From Eubacterium uniforme (GTDB lineage: Bacteria > Bacillota > Clostridia > Lachnospirales > Lachnospiraceae), in contig NZ_FUXZ01000004.1 in NCBI RefSeq assembly GCF_900167115.1, positions 186,001 through 250,000 of the forward strand: DNA of 64,000 nt, written 5' to 3'. Positions 15,257 to 25,131 of the stretch are shown piece by piece. Positions within the stretch are counted from its first letter, which is position 1. Each line of letters opens with the position of its first letter. Both the position numbers and the translations under genes were made by a program. The notes under the pieces are model-generated. The model saw only the letters and a program-made list of their open reading frames with translations. It was not told where the DNA came from and ran no database searches.

Positions 15257-17107
15257 TTATTTATGCTCCTCAAAATATATTGTATAACTTTCATCCTTAA
15301 CGTCATAGAATGGGATAAACTTAAAGTTCTTCATCTGATGCTTTGTTCTATAATTATTCTGAAGCCAAATAAATGTATCATATGTATGTTCAGAAACAGA
15401 ATATAAGAAACTATCAGGTTTTTCAAAATCACCATTAATTACATCACAATCACTAGTTAATCCTGCAAGGACAATAGGTCCATCAACAAATGCAGCCTGT
15501 TCTGGCATATCTGGTAGTCTTTCTGCCTTAACCTTAGATGGTAAGAATAAATCAATAACATCACCAATCTTACATCCACTTATATTAATATAACCATCTT
15601 CAGCAGAAACTTTTACTCTATTACTAGAATTTGCCTTATAATCAACAACCTCATCATTAACATTAACCTGTACATCTCCATCAAGCCAAATAGGTGCTCT
15701 AAATAAAAAGCTTATCTCATTAACATCTTCATCGGAACATATTTCAAATTTATATTTCCATCTTGATTTTTCATATCCACCGTGTTCATCAAAAAGTGTC
15801 TGTGCATCGTAACTCTTCATATTAAGAGACTGTACTAATTTGATGCTCTTTCCATCTACCTTTCCATCAAGAATTGATGGAATATACTGATTAATGTATA
15901 TCTTCTTTTTATCATCATCCACTGAATATATAAGTTCTGGATATTTAACCTGCGCTTGAATCATAGTCCCCTGACAACACCAGAAATCATTTCTCTTTGA
16001 TGCCCATGTCTTTTTTGAACCTGTTGTAAGTGGTAAAAAGTATGCAGGCATTCCAGTATCTTCATTCTGTTGAACTAAAAATCCATTATATAGACATCTT
16101 TCTATATAATCAGAATACTTTGAATCTCCTGTCCACTTAAATAAATACTCGGCCACACGCACCATATTATAAACTGTACAAAATTCCTGTCCTCTGTCAC
16201 CTCTATACTCTCCAAGCTTTTTAGGTGGAATCCAAAATTCACCAGCATTTGCTCCAGTTGTGGCATACATTCCACGGTCTGTTACAGCACTCTTCCAAAA
16301 GGCAAGAACTATATTCTTCCATCCTTCATCTTCTGTAACTTCATACATTTTAGCAGCACCTTGTAAAATAGGAATACTTGCATTGGTATGATCATCAGTG
16401 AGTGCGTCCTTACCTGCTTTTATAAGTTTAAATATACCCTGACCCTTATATGTATCAGCAAGGGCTTTATACTTTTCATCACCTGTTACAACGAAAGCGT
16501 CTGCCCAAAGTTCAAGCATTCCTGCCTGTTCTCCTTTAAATATTGCATCGGGCTTTCTCTTTTTCATGTCTGTGGTCCAATCAATAAACCAATCTGCCAT
16601 ACCTGATAAAATAAGGAGTGCTTCCTCATTGCCAGTATATTTATATGTATCTAAAAGTCCCATCAATAACTTATGAATAGTATACTGTGGAGACCATATA
16701 TATCTATCTGTTGTAAGTACCTCAAAGTACTTTTCTGGAATTGAACCAGCCCACTTTCCACCATTTAACTCCTGACATTTTCTAAGTTCAGATATGATAA
16801 AACGTACTTTAGAAGCTAATTCCTCGTCACCTGTATTTGCTACAACCATAGCTGCTGCTGACAAATAATGTCCTAAAAAATGTCCTCTAAGCTGACAGGT
16901 TGGTGCTTCCCATCCCCAATGTAAGCCTGCGCTAGCTGGATCTTCCATCATCATAAGTCCAGGAATAATTATCCCTGCTTCAAAATAATAATTTTGGAGT
17001 AATGCTGTATTATCAAGTTCTTTTAAATACTTAATATTTACATCCATTCGTTTTTTAAACAATCCTTCGGTTACTTTCACTTCACCTAATCCATAATTTC
17101 TTACCAT
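15257..17107 (-). CDS. GH127 beta-L-arabinofuranosidase (DUF1680 family)
   Basis: This 616-residue protein has no signal peptide, so it acts in the cytoplasm on imported arabino-oligosaccharides. The (alpha/alpha)6 barrel carries the family's metal and catalytic cluster: Glu308 and Cys310 (QEFCTVYNM) and the pair Cys377-Cys378 (FWCCQGT), matching Glu338, Cys340, Cys417 and Cys418 of the Bifidobacterium enzyme HypBA1, where a zinc-bound cysteine is the nucleophile. Beta-sandwich domains follow. ATG at 17107 has AAAGGAAAG upstream. It releases L-arabinose for the kinase-epimerase pathway nearby. Confidence 0.9.
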   Translation of the reverse strand: MVRNYGLGEVKVTEGLFKKRMDVNIKYLKELDNTALLQNYYFEAGIIIPGLMMMEDPASAGLHWGWEAPTCQLRGHFLGHYLSAAAMVVANTGDEELASKVRFIISELRKCQELNGGKWAGSIPEKYFEVLTTDRYIWSPQYTIHKLLMGLLDTYKYTGNEEALLILSGMADWFIDWTTDMKKRKPDAIFKGEQAGMLELWADAFVVTGDEKYKALADTYKGQGIFKLIKAGKDALTDDHTNASIPILQGAAKMYEVTEDEGWKNIVLAFWKSAVTDRGMYATTGANAGEFWIPPKKLGEYRGDRGQEFCTVYNMVRVAEYLFKWTGDSKYSDYIERCLYNGFLVQQNEDTGMPAYFLPLTTGSKKTWASKRNDFWCCQGTMIQAQVKYPELIYSVDDDKKKIYINQYIPSILDGKVDGKSIKLVQSLNMKSYDAQTLFDEHGGYEKSRWKYKFEICSDEDVNEISFLFRAPIWLDGDVQVNVNDEVVDYKANSSNRVKVSAEDGYINISGCKIGDVIDLFLPSKVKAERLPDMPEQAAFVDGPIVLAGLTSDCDVINGDFEKPDSFLYSVSEHTYDTFIWLQNNYRTKHQMKNFKFIPFYDVKDESYTIYFEEHK

Positions 17108-17193
17108 TCTCTTTTCTTTCCTTTCAAATATAAATATATAAAACCCTCGACAAACCTTATTTTATCATACTAAAAATCTATTTTCTATACTAG

Positions 17194-17223
17194 AAAAAGA
17201 GGGAGATTAACTCTCCCTCTTTT
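17194..17223. terminator. Terminator of the fibronectin-III-like protein gene
   Basis: AAAAAGAGGGAGA and TCTCCCTCTTTT pair around a short loop, giving a hairpin with A and T flanks that can act on both strands. It lies 22 bases after the stop at 17246. Confidence 0.85.
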
Positions 17224-17245
17224 AAAAACAATTTATTTTATATTA

Positions 17246-18400
17246 TTATTTTGTACAATACTGACTTACTACATCCCAGCTATACGATTTAGCTTTTACT
17301 TTACCAAATTTTCCAACAGCTACAACTTTAAAATAATAATTTACATTATGAGATATCTTTCTCTTTTTAAACTTTGAAATTATAGCAGATCTCTTTTTTG
17401 TTGTTTTAACCATCTTATATCCAGCATCGTTACCCTTTGCCATATATATTACATACTTCTTAGCGCCTTTTACTTTCTTCCAATATAATTTAAATTTTGC
17501 TTTCTTTGATGAAGATCCAACCACTTTCAAGTCAGAGAATGAAATATCTCTACATACATATGAATATGGTGACCAATCAGCTAGAACTTTTGTATCTCCA
17601 AATTTAACATAAGCTCTTACTCTTACACGATAAAAAATAGATTTTGATCCTTTTATATTGTAAGTAGTATACTCATCTGTATCAGCTATTTTTTTCTTTT
17701 TGCCATTATATAATGAATATTCGACTTCATATCCTCCAGCGCGCTCAACTTCATCCCATTTTATCTTAACTGCATCTGAATATGTATCGCTAACTTTTGC
17801 TTTTGAAGCCTGGCCTGGTAATGGTATAACACTATAAATGGTAACAACTCTGCTTGGTGCATTATCACGCGCAACATATGATGTAGTCGCTGCTTTTCTA
17901 ATTGGATATATTTTAACATCTACTTCATCATTTAAATCAATAGTTGCACTAGTTCCACTAACTTCCATTTTCTTTGTTTTATCAACAAATAATTCATAAC
18001 CAGTAGCACCACTCATAGCTGGCCACTTGATTGTTGCAGTAGTTTTAGTACATGTAACCTGTTCACCAGCGTCACCCTCTTTGCAAATAGGAACAGTTAC
18101 AACTTCCATTGGTGAAGAATAAGTACTTGTTCCAGTTGCTCTCCATCTTACATAATAACTTTTTCCACTATCTAAATTAGGAATGTATTGTGTTCCTCCA
18201 TAATTTCTTTCAGATGTTATACACTGACTAAAAGATTTATCTTCCGAAATCTGATAGTCCACATAATCATAAAGACCAAAATTCACTGTAACATTATCAT
18301 TCGATGCACCAGTCTGCTCTGCGCCATACGCTATGCAGCCTAAGCTAATAGTTGAAACAGCAGCTGCAATAAACAACCCTAATTTTTTTGTTAATTTCAT
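17246..18400 (-). CDS. Secreted protein with fibronectin type III-like repeats
   Basis: This 384-residue protein starts with a clear signal peptide (basic MKLTKK, hydrophobic core, cleavage likely after AYGA). The rest is about four beta-sandwich repeats of roughly 80-90 residues with the fibronectin III signatures W-x-x-V/M-x-GA-x-GYEL/V and YYVRWRA/FYRVRVRA, ending in very lysine-rich modules (WKKVKGAKKYVIY). There is no catalytic domain, sortase signal or membrane anchor. It is probably exported and binds wall or glycan by charge. It is a single gene with its own terminator. Confidence 0.75.
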   Translation of the reverse strand: MKLTKKLGLFIAAAVSTISLGCIAYGAEQTGASNDNVTVNFGLYDYVDYQISEDKSFSQCITSERNYGGTQYIPNLDSGKSYYVRWRATGTSTYSSPMEVVTVPICKEGDAGEQVTCTKTTATIKWPAMSGATGYELFVDKTKKMEVSGTSATIDLNDEVDVKIYPIRKAATTSYVARDNAPSRVVTIYSVIPLPGQASKAKVSDTYSDAVKIKWDEVERAGGYEVEYSLYNGKKKKIADTDEYTTYNIKGSKSIFYRVRVRAYVKFGDTKVLADWSPYSYVCRDISFSDLKVVGSSSKKAKFKLYWKKVKGAKKYVIYMAKGNDAGYKMVKTTKKRSAIISKFKKRKISHNVNYYFKVVAVGKFGKVKAKSYSWDVVSQYCTK

Positions 18401-18529
18401 AAAATTATTCCTCCAATTAATTTAATACTAGCAAACAAAACATATAACAACACCCTATCAAATATATGTATCGTTAACTCCACATGCTATTATATACATA
18501 AACCATTATTTTGACAAGATACTTGCACT

Positions 18530-18563
18530 AAAAAAAGCCTGACCCACAATGTGAATCAGGCTT
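18530..18563 (-). terminator. Terminator of pgi
   Basis: AAGCCTGA and TCAGGCTT pair, with an imperfect inner stem, and a T7 run follows on the minus strand. Confidence 0.88.
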
Positions 18564-18575
18564 ATAATAATCTAA

Positions 18576-19919
18576 TTATTTATTTAATAACTGAGCTCTA
18601 AGTTCTTCAAAACCTGGCTTACCAAGTAATGCAAACATATTCTTCTTATAGCTTTCTACACCTGGCTGGTTAAATGGATTAACACCTAATGTGTAACCAC
18701 TAACACCACATGCGAATTCATAGAAATAGAAGAGCTGTCCAAGATAGAATTCATTCTGCTCTGGAACATTAACTAAAAGGTTAGGGACATCACCATCAAC
18801 ATGAGCTAAAACTGTACCGTTCATAGCACACTTATTAACGAAATCCATATCCTTACCAGCAAGATAGTTAAGTCCATCAAGATCAACTTCTTCTTCCCCA
18901 ATTACAACTGTATGCTTTGACTTTTCAACATTAACAACTGTCTCAAACATAAGTCTTGTACCATCCTGGATGAACTGACCCATAGAATGAAGATCTGTTG
19001 TAAGGTCAACAGCTGCTGGGAAGATACCCTTGCCATCTTTTCCTTCACTTTCACCATAAAGCTGTTTCCACCATTCACCAAAGTAATGAAGACTTGGTTC
19101 ATAGTTAGCTGTAATTTCAACTGATTTACCCTTACCTAAAAGGATATTTCTTACTGCTGCATAGAGCAATGCATCATTCTCAGCAAATGCATTATTAAGA
19201 GCTAACTCTCTACCACTTGCAGCACCTTCCATAAGTTTATCAATATCAGCACCACTTACTGCGATTGGAAGTAAACCAACTGCTGTAAGAACTGAGAATC
19301 TTCCTCCTACATCATCAGGAACTACGAAACTTTCATAACCCTTTTCATTTGAAAGGTTCTTAAGAGCTCCCTTAGCCTTATCTGTTGTAGCATAAATTCT
19401 CTTAGCTGCTTCTGCTTCACCATATTTATCTTCAAGCATCTTCTTGAATATTCTAAATGCAATTGCAGGTTCTGTAGTTGTACCTGACTTAGAAATGATG
19501 TTTACTGAGAAATCCTTTCCCTTTAATACATCAATTAAATCCTGAAGATATGTACTACTAATGCTGTTACCTACATAGTAAATCTCTGGAGTCTTTCTAT
19601 CTTCCTTTGAAATGTTGTTATAAAAACTATGTCTAAGGAAATCAATTGCAGCTCTTGCACCGAGGTATGAACCACCGATACCAATTACTAATAATACATC
19701 TGAATCGCTCTGAATCTTTTTAGCTGCTGCCTTAATTCTAGCAAATTCTTCCTTATCATAATCTACTGGTAAATCAATCCAACCAAGGAAATCGTTACCT
19801 TCGCCTGTTTTATTAACAAGTGTGTCTTTCGCTGCTAATACTTTAGCTTCCATAGCCTTTAATTCATCATCACTAAAGAAACTTTTTGCTTTTGAATAAT
19901 CAAATGATACTTTACTCAT
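18576..19919 (-). CDS. pgi: Glucose-6-phosphate isomerase
   Basis: This 447-residue cytosolic enzyme interconverts glucose 6-phosphate and fructose 6-phosphate. It is the short Firmicute form. Visible are the SIS-fold motifs [24 protein letters not shown], the [18 protein letters not shown] block and the C-terminal [12 protein letters not shown] with its conserved lysine. Of two adjacent ATGs I chose 19919, since AGGAGG is five bases before it and only two before the other. It stands alone between its promoter (19981-20010) and its terminator. Confidence 0.96.
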   Translation of the reverse strand: MSKVSFDYSKAKSFFSDDELKAMEAKVLAAKDTLVNKTGEGNDFLGWIDLPVDYDKEEFARIKAAAKKIQSDSDVLLVIGIGGSYLGARAAIDFLRHSFYNNISKEDRKTPEIYYVGNSISSTYLQDLIDVLKGKDFSVNIISKSGTTTEPAIAFRIFKKMLEDKYGEAEAAKRIYATTDKAKGALKNLSNEKGYESFVVPDDVGGRFSVLTAVGLLPIAVSGADIDKLMEGAASGRELALNNAFAENDALLYAAVRNILLGKGKSVEITANYEPSLHYFGEWWKQLYGESEGKDGKGIFPAAVDLTTDLHSMGQFIQDGTRLMFETVVNVEKSKHTVVIGEEEVDLDGLNYLAGKDMDFVNKCAMNGTVLAHVDGDVPNLLVNVPEQNEFYLGQLFYFYEFACGVSGYTLGVNPFNQPGVESYKKNMFALLGKPGFEELRAQLLNK

Positions 19920-19980
19920 CATATCCTCCTACTCTTCTCTAAAGATAATATAATTATCCCCTTCTCTCAGTCCGTTTTTT

Positions 19981-20010
19981 ATTATATAACTTTTATATTA
20001 TAAATTGCAA
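19981..20010 (-). promoter_or_regulatory. Promoter of pgi
   Basis: TTGCAA (20005-20010) and a perfect TATAAT (19981-19986) are 18 bases apart on the minus strand. Confidence 0.65.
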
Positions 20011-20057
20011 GTACTTTTATGTCTGTCCACGTTTCCTATAAGCACTTTTATTTACAA

Positions 20058-20765
20058 TTAATAAATATCTGAAATCTTATCAATCATTGCGTTTATAAGT
20101 TTAATTGAATTATCGGCAGCTTTCGCTTCAAATACAGGATAATCCATATGTGAACTTCCATCTGCCTTATCAGAAATAGCTCTAATAACAACAAATGGTA
20201 CCGAATTAAGAACACAAACCTGAGCAACGGCTCCACCTTCCATCTCACAACATGTAGCATTAAATTCTTCTACAATCTGTGTCTTCTTCTCATCGCTATT
20301 AATAAACTCATCCCCACTAGCAATTCTTCCTTCAAAGACCTTAACATCCGTAAGTTCTTTTCTAGCACTGTCTATAGCTATTTCAACCAACTCTCTTTCA
20401 GCCTTAAAAGAAAGACTATCAGTTTCTGGAATCTTACCCTTAGGATATCCTAATGCTGTAATATCCATGTCATGCTGAACCACATCACCTGAAATTACAA
20501 TATCTGAAATATCTATTCTATTATCAAGAGAACCAGCAACACCAGTGTTAATTATGGCATCCACCTTAAATTTATCAATCATAGCCTGTGTAGCACATGC
20601 AGCATTAACTTTACCAACTCCACATTTAACAATTACAACTTCGCTATTTTCAAGTATTCCCTTTGTAAAATCTCTTCCTGCAATATGATATGATTCAATC
20701 ATGCCATCAAGTTCATTTATAATTCCATCAACTTCTATATCCATTGCTCCAATGATTCCAATCAT
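20058..20765 (-). CDS. mtnN: 5'-methylthioadenosine/S-adenosylhomocysteine nucleosidase
   Basis: This 235-residue PNP_UDP_1-family hydrolase removes adenine from methylthioadenosine and S-adenosylhomocysteine, feeding the methyl cycle and methionine salvage. It has IGIIGAMDIEV at the N-terminus, the VNTGVAGSL-type loop (IINTGVAGSLDN), FEGRIASGDEFI and CCEMEGGAVAQVC, and the catalytic Asp in VIRAISDKAD. I chose ATG at 20765 because GGAGGG lies seven bases before it, not the upstream in-frame ATG at 20786. Divergent from the TSCPD gene. Confidence 0.94.
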   Translation of the reverse strand: MIGIIGAMDIEVDGIINELDGMIESYHIAGRDFTKGILENSEVVIVKCGVGKVNAACATQAMIDKFKVDAIINTGVAGSLDNRIDISDIVISGDVVQHDMDITALGYPKGKIPETDSLSFKAERELVEIAIDSARKELTDVKVFEGRIASGDEFINSDEKKTQIVEEFNATCCEMEGGAVAQVCVLNSVPFVVIRAISDKADGSSHMDYPVFEAKAADNSIKLINAMIDKISDIY

Positions 20766-20874
20766 TATTAGCCCTCCGTTATTCATATATACTTTTTATC
20801 TCATACAATAATTTATTATATCATACTTTTTAAATAATAATTATATTTTCTAAACCATCTACAAAAATTGATAT

Positions 20875-20903
20875 TTGTTATAACTATATCCTTATGATAT
20901 AAT
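20875..20903 (+). promoter_or_regulatory. Promoter of the TSCPD gene
   Basis: TTGTTA (20875-20880) and TATAAT (20898-20903) are exactly 17 bases apart, 50 bases before ATG. Confidence 0.75.
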
Positions 20904-20952
20904 ATCTGATAATAAATAAGTATTTCATACTCATTGAAAGGAGTTAATTATA

Positions 20953-21201
20953 ATGATTTATCAGACAAAAGGAACTTGTTCTAGAGCAATTAAATTTGAT
21001 GTTGAAGATGGCATCGTTAAAAACGTTCAATTTGATGGCGGATGTAACGGAAACACTCAAGGTGTTGCCATTCTTGTAGAAGGCATGCCAATAGATGAAG
21101 TTATAAAAAGACTTAAAGGCATTAACTGTAACGGTCGTGGAACATCTTGTCCAGACCAGTTAGCAATAGCACTTACGCAGTATAAAGAAAATAATAACTA
21201 A
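20953..21201 (+). CDS. TSCPD domain-containing protein (TIGR03905-like)
   Basis: This 82-residue cytoplasmic protein has the TSCPD module found alone in Clostridia and at the C-terminus of some ribonucleotide reductases. Four cysteines are visible, in TCSRA, GGCNG, INCNG and the name-giving TSCPDQLA; they may bind metal or do thiol chemistry. ATG at 20953 has AAAGGAG upstream. It is a single gene with a consensus promoter and a strong terminator, which suggests steady expression. The biochemical role is not known. Confidence 0.85.
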   Translation: MIYQTKGTCSRAIKFDVEDGIVKNVQFDGGCNGNTQGVAILVEGMPIDEVIKRLKGINCNGRGTSCPDQLAIALTQYKENNN

Positions 21202-21202
21202 T

Positions 21203-21244
21203 AAAAAACAAACCATGGATTTATTTTTCCATGGTTTGTTTTTT
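21203..21244. terminator. Bidirectional terminator between TSCPD and the sensor kinase
   Basis: AAACAAACCATGG and CCATGGTTTGTTT pair perfectly around a 10-nt loop, with A and T runs outside. It ends both the plus-strand TSCPD gene and the minus-strand two-component operon. Confidence 0.92.
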
Positions 21245-21256
21245 ATAACAAGAATT

Positions 21257-22498
21257 CTATATAACTACTTTCATTGTCATTGTTTTTCCATCAGGACACA
21301 GGGCTTCAATCGTACCCCCGTGAGTTTCAGCAACTGCTTTTGCAATTGCAAGTCCTATTCCATTACCACCTGTTTTTATATTTCTTGAATCATCTGGGCG
21401 GTAAAATCTATCAAAGAGTCTTTTTACATCAGGTACTTTTTCCAACTGACATGTATTAAAGACTTCTATTACAACTTTCTTTCGCTTTTTATATATGCTA
21501 AGTTTTATTTCACCATTATCATCTGAATATCTAATAGCATTATCAATTAAAACAGATAACATTTGCTGAATTGATGCTTTTTCACCAACCATCGAAACAT
21601 CTTCAGCTATATCCAATGTAAGCTTCTTATTTTTACCCTTTGCCTGCTGCTCATAGATTCCAATAATTTCCCAAGCTGCACTACTTAATGAAAATTTCTC
21701 CTTATTAGGTAGTGGAAGTTCTTCATCTAATTTTGACAAGGTAACAAGTTCACTTACAAGTTTAGACATTCTATTTGTCTGATTCTTAATATTTTCCGTC
21801 CACTCATCCTCTCCATGCACCATAGTAATTACGTCAAGACTTGTGGATATAGAAGTAAGTGGTGTTTTTAATTCATGACTTGCATCCGTAATAAATCGCT
21901 TCTGCATATTTATGTTCTTTTCAATAGGTATCACTACACTTTTTGAAAAAATCATTATCAATATAAATACCAATGTAAGACTGCCCATTGCTACAACAAG
22001 ACTTAAGTTTCTAAGTGATTTCATATACTGCTGTTCTCTTGATACATTCAAAAAAACAATAATGGTAGAATCATCCACTTTTTGCATACGATATCGATAT
22101 TCATCAATATATCCGCTATCACTATCATTTTTATATACTTTAAGAGCATACTCTCGAGCATCAGTTTCGCTTATTGAAGCAACAGAATCTGTAGATGAAG
22201 ACTCTATATTACCTTCTTTGTCAAAACAAACTGTAAAAAATCTATTCATATAGTTAGATTCCACATCTGGAAATTCAACCAGAGAATCTCTTAGCGGTTT
22301 GTTCGTATCTAAGTTTCCACTATCAGATGACCTTAAATCTCGTTTTTCCGTTGCCATAATAAATGAAATTGTATCATCTACCCTGCTGGTTACATTATAA
22401 TAATTTACAACATTAACCAGGAATGCAACCAAGACAATTATCGCAAGGAAAGCCGCCATGGCTACAATTGTAAGACGCCATCGCATTTTCTTTATCAT
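21257..22498 (-). CDS. Membrane sensor histidine kinase (OmpR-partner type)
   Basis: This 413-residue kinase has membrane segments at about residues 10-32 and 170-192, flanking an extracytoplasmic sensor of about 135 residues. A HisKA domain follows (FITDASHELKTPLTSI) and a HATPase_c domain with the N box VLIDNAIRYS and GNGIGLAIAKAVAETHGG. It overlaps its regulator by four bases (ATGA). It is the last gene of the glycerol-phosphate polymer locus, so it probably senses envelope state (inference). Confidence 0.9.
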   Translation of the reverse strand: MIKKMRWRLTIVAMAAFLAIIVLVAFLVNVVNYYNVTSRVDDTISFIMATEKRDLRSSDSGNLDTNKPLRDSLVEFPDVESNYMNRFFTVCFDKEGNIESSSTDSVASISETDAREYALKVYKNDSDSGYIDEYRYRMQKVDDSTIIVFLNVSREQQYMKSLRNLSLVVAMGSLTLVFILIMIFSKSVVIPIEKNINMQKRFITDASHELKTPLTSISTSLDVITMVHGEDEWTENIKNQTNRMSKLVSELVTLSKLDEELPLPNKEKFSLSSAAWEIIGIYEQQAKGKNKKLTLDIAEDVSMVGEKASIQQMLSVLIDNAIRYSDDNGEIKLSIYKKRKKVVIEVFNTCQLEKVPDVKRLFDRFYRPDDSRNIKTGGNGIGLAIAKAVAETHGGTIEALCPDGKTMTMKVVI

Positions 22499-23172
22499 TC
22501 GCTAATACCCTCCAATGAATATCCTGCTCCACGCTTTGTAACAATTTCGACATTTGCTCCAACCTTTTTTAGCTTTTTTCTAACAAAGCCAATATGAGTC
22601 CATACAACATCTACTTCAGAATCTGTATCAAATCCCCATATGATTTCCATTAAATGTTCAGTGGAAAAAATATGTCCTGGATATCTGACAAAAAGATCCA
22701 AAAGCTGAAATTCCTTATTGGTAAGTTTGATTTTTTCATTATCAACGGAAAGTTCAAACTTGTTGCTATCTAATGCAATATTTCCAATTTTTTTAACTTG
22801 TTCATCAAAATTTTCGCTCCGTCTTCCAAGCGCTTTTATTCTTGCAATTAATTCTGCCGTAGCAAATGGCTTTGGTAAATAATCATCAGCACCTGCATCA
22901 AGACCTGCCACTCTGTCTTCTAATTCAGCCTTCGCTGTAAGTAACAATACTGGCGTGGTCAAATTATTTTTCCTAATGAGCGCAAGTACTTCAAGCCCAC
23001 TAATTCCAGGCATCATTATATCAAGAACAATAACATCGTAGCTTGTTCTTGTAATGTTTTGCCATGCATCCATTCCATTGTAAACAATATCAACTGAATA
23101 CTTTAATTTTTCAAGCAAAAGTTTTAACGCTTTCGCTGTAGCTATTTCGTCTTCAGCTATTAAAATTCGCAT
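22495..23172 (-). CDS. OmpR-family response regulator
   Basis: This 225-residue regulator has a receiver domain (IAEDE, phospho-acceptor Asp in VIVLDIMMPG, Lys in YLPKPF) and an OmpR/PhoB winged helix (residues about 130-222, with LTNKEFQLLDLFVRYPGHIFS). I chose ATG at 23172 because GAGGAG lies nine bases upstream; the extra codons upstream would need TTG. It begins two bases after the upstream transferase stop, so it is co-expressed with the polymer genes. Confidence 0.92.
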   Translation of the reverse strand: MRILIAEDEIATAKALKLLLEKLKYSVDIVYNGMDAWQNITRTSYDVIVLDIMMPGISGLEVLALIRKNNLTTPVLLLTAKAELEDRVAGLDAGADDYLPKPFATAELIARIKALGRRSENFDEQVKKIGNIALDSNKFELSVDNEKIKLTNKEFQLLDLFVRYPGHIFSTEHLMEIIWGFDTDSEVDVVWTHIGFVRKKLKKVGANVEIVTKRGAGYSLEGISE

Positions 23173-23174
23173 AC

Positions 23175-25091
23175 TCAAGACTCCTCATCTTCACCAAGAT
23201 TTTTCTTTGTGATTGCATATTTTGGCCAGTCCCTTGGAAGCGGACTTAAGTCATATATGTAATCATATCTTGATCTACCAAGTGTACGTTCTATATCATA
23301 CATAATAAACTGACTTGTACTATCTCCCTCATAAGGAAGCTTTGTATAAGTTAAAATTCTTACATCTCTAGGAATCATCCTATGAAAATACTGCTTTGTA
23401 GGTAAATTATCAGTAAATACATTTGTAAGAATTGTAACATCAGCTAATTCGTAATCTATATTATCAACAACTTCTTTTAATTCTTCTAACACATTCGGAC
23501 TACATGTCTTCCAGTCAACACAGTATAATATATGGTTTTTCTTATCCTGTTTTGTATCATTATGTTCAGGCTTTTTATTCTTACCACTTCCCCATACTCT
23601 GTCAATTAATCTGTCGCTGTTCATACCATCATACATTTCATCCTTAATCTTTTCCTTATCAGGAATCTCGGCATTTCCAAGAAGTGTTTCTATTACCTTA
23701 TCAGTACATCCCTTACTACACCACCACTGCATTCTTAAATACTTTTCTTCATAGTATTCATTATATGCATCAAGATTATTAATGCATGCGTTTAAGGTAT
23801 TTGCTGCATCCTCTATATCCTCACATACTGCACCAGGAAGTGCTTCAATAGGAACATATAAACCTCTTCCAGATTCATATTCCTTAAGATCTGGTACATA
23901 GAATATAACCGGCTTTCCTGTACGAAGGAAATCAAAGAATATGCTTGAATAGTCGGAAATCATAACATCAACAACTGACAAAAGTTCATTTGTATCAATT
24001 GTAAATGGAATTAACATATCCTTAAATTCTTCATCAGCTTCTAATTCCTTATAGATAAAATAATGCACTCTTAAATAAACATTATATCCTTCAGGAACAC
24101 TTCGTTGAAACTTTCTGACTGTACTCTTAAATTCAGACAAATTATAATCAAGTTTATTATATAATTGACCCTTCCAAGTTGGTGCGTAAAGCACAATTTT
24201 TCTAGAAGTATCAATACCAACTTTTCTTAATTTATTAACGATGTACTTATAATTCGTACCATTAATCGCATCATATCTTGGATATCCACAATTTAAGTAT
24301 TCACCCTTAAATGCGCCATCTGCAAGATACGCTCTTTTATACATACGCTCAATCATAAAGTTGTTAGCAGCAATTAAATAATCTGCATTTAATATGTTTC
24401 TAATAACACCTCTTGCATTTTCAACTCTTTCCTCAGTATGCTCATAACCCATGTACTTAGTTGGAACACCATGCCAAGTATTAATATAAACCTGTTCATC
24501 TCTCTTGGTAAAATAATAACCAAAAGTTGAGTTATTAATTAAGTACTTACTAGTTGCAAGATATCTATAATACGCTCTACTTTCCCTGTCAACGATAATA
24601 ACATTACGAACATTTTTAAATTCATCAATGTTTTCTTCCATTATTGTTCTATCGTTAACACTCCAAACATGAATATAGTCCTTAAACTTAGGATCTCTTC
24701 TTGCCTTTCTAAGCATAGCCTTAAAGATTGCACGAGGATTATCCAAAATTCCAAGTCCAGCAAATGCCTCATACATAATCATATTTTCATTAATAGGCAT
24801 TTCAAGACATCTGAAATAATACTTCTTAAGATCTGCATTACCATCTTTTAAAACCTTGTGCTTAACTTTAGATAATACTTTCTTTGCCTTACCTATAACC
24901 TCGCTAGCAGCAGTATCCTCTTTCTCCTTAGGTATACTCTTACTTCTTTCAGTTCTTACTCTTTCCTGTTTAATTACCTCTTCTCTATCTTCTAAATCAA
25001 GACCATCTCTAAAGCTACTATGTTCTTCCTTATGTTTAGGTAAATTATAAGTTATTTTCTTGTCGTTTTGATGTGTTTCATTATTATTCAT
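23175..25091 (-). CDS. CDP-glycerol glycerophosphotransferase family protein with C-terminal extension
   Basis: This 638-residue protein has a charged N-terminal tail (about 1-85), a Glyphos_transf domain (about 85-480) with TWHGVPTKYMGYE and SDYSSIFFDFLRTGKPVIFY, and a C-terminal part (about 500-638) that I do not recognise. TagF/TagB-type enzymes move glycerol phosphate from CDP-glycerol to a lipid-linked acceptor at the inner face of the membrane. Family histidines are visible in the WHG and RVHYF segments. ATG at 25091 with AGGTG upstream; the frame extends four codons further with GTG. It is 41 bases after the preceding gene. Confidence 0.85.
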   Translation of the reverse strand: MNNNETHQNDKKITYNLPKHKEEHSSFRDGLDLEDREEVIKQERVRTERSKSIPKEKEDTAASEVIGKAKKVLSKVKHKVLKDGNADLKKYYFRCLEMPINENMIMYEAFAGLGILDNPRAIFKAMLRKARRDPKFKDYIHVWSVNDRTIMEENIDEFKNVRNVIIVDRESRAYYRYLATSKYLINNSTFGYYFTKRDEQVYINTWHGVPTKYMGYEHTEERVENARGVIRNILNADYLIAANNFMIERMYKRAYLADGAFKGEYLNCGYPRYDAINGTNYKYIVNKLRKVGIDTSRKIVLYAPTWKGQLYNKLDYNLSEFKSTVRKFQRSVPEGYNVYLRVHYFIYKELEADEEFKDMLIPFTIDTNELLSVVDVMISDYSSIFFDFLRTGKPVIFYVPDLKEYESGRGLYVPIEALPGAVCEDIEDAANTLNACINNLDAYNEYYEEKYLRMQWWCSKGCTDKVIETLLGNAEIPDKEKIKDEMYDGMNSDRLIDRVWGSGKNKKPEHNDTKQDKKNHILYCVDWKTCSPNVLEELKEVVDNIDYELADVTILTNVFTDNLPTKQYFHRMIPRDVRILTYTKLPYEGDSTSQFIMYDIERTLGRSRYDYIYDLSPLPRDWPKYAITKKNLGEDEES

Positions 25092-25131
25092 CAATTTCAC
25101 CTATATTTCCTTTTTTCTCTTTTCTTCCCCA

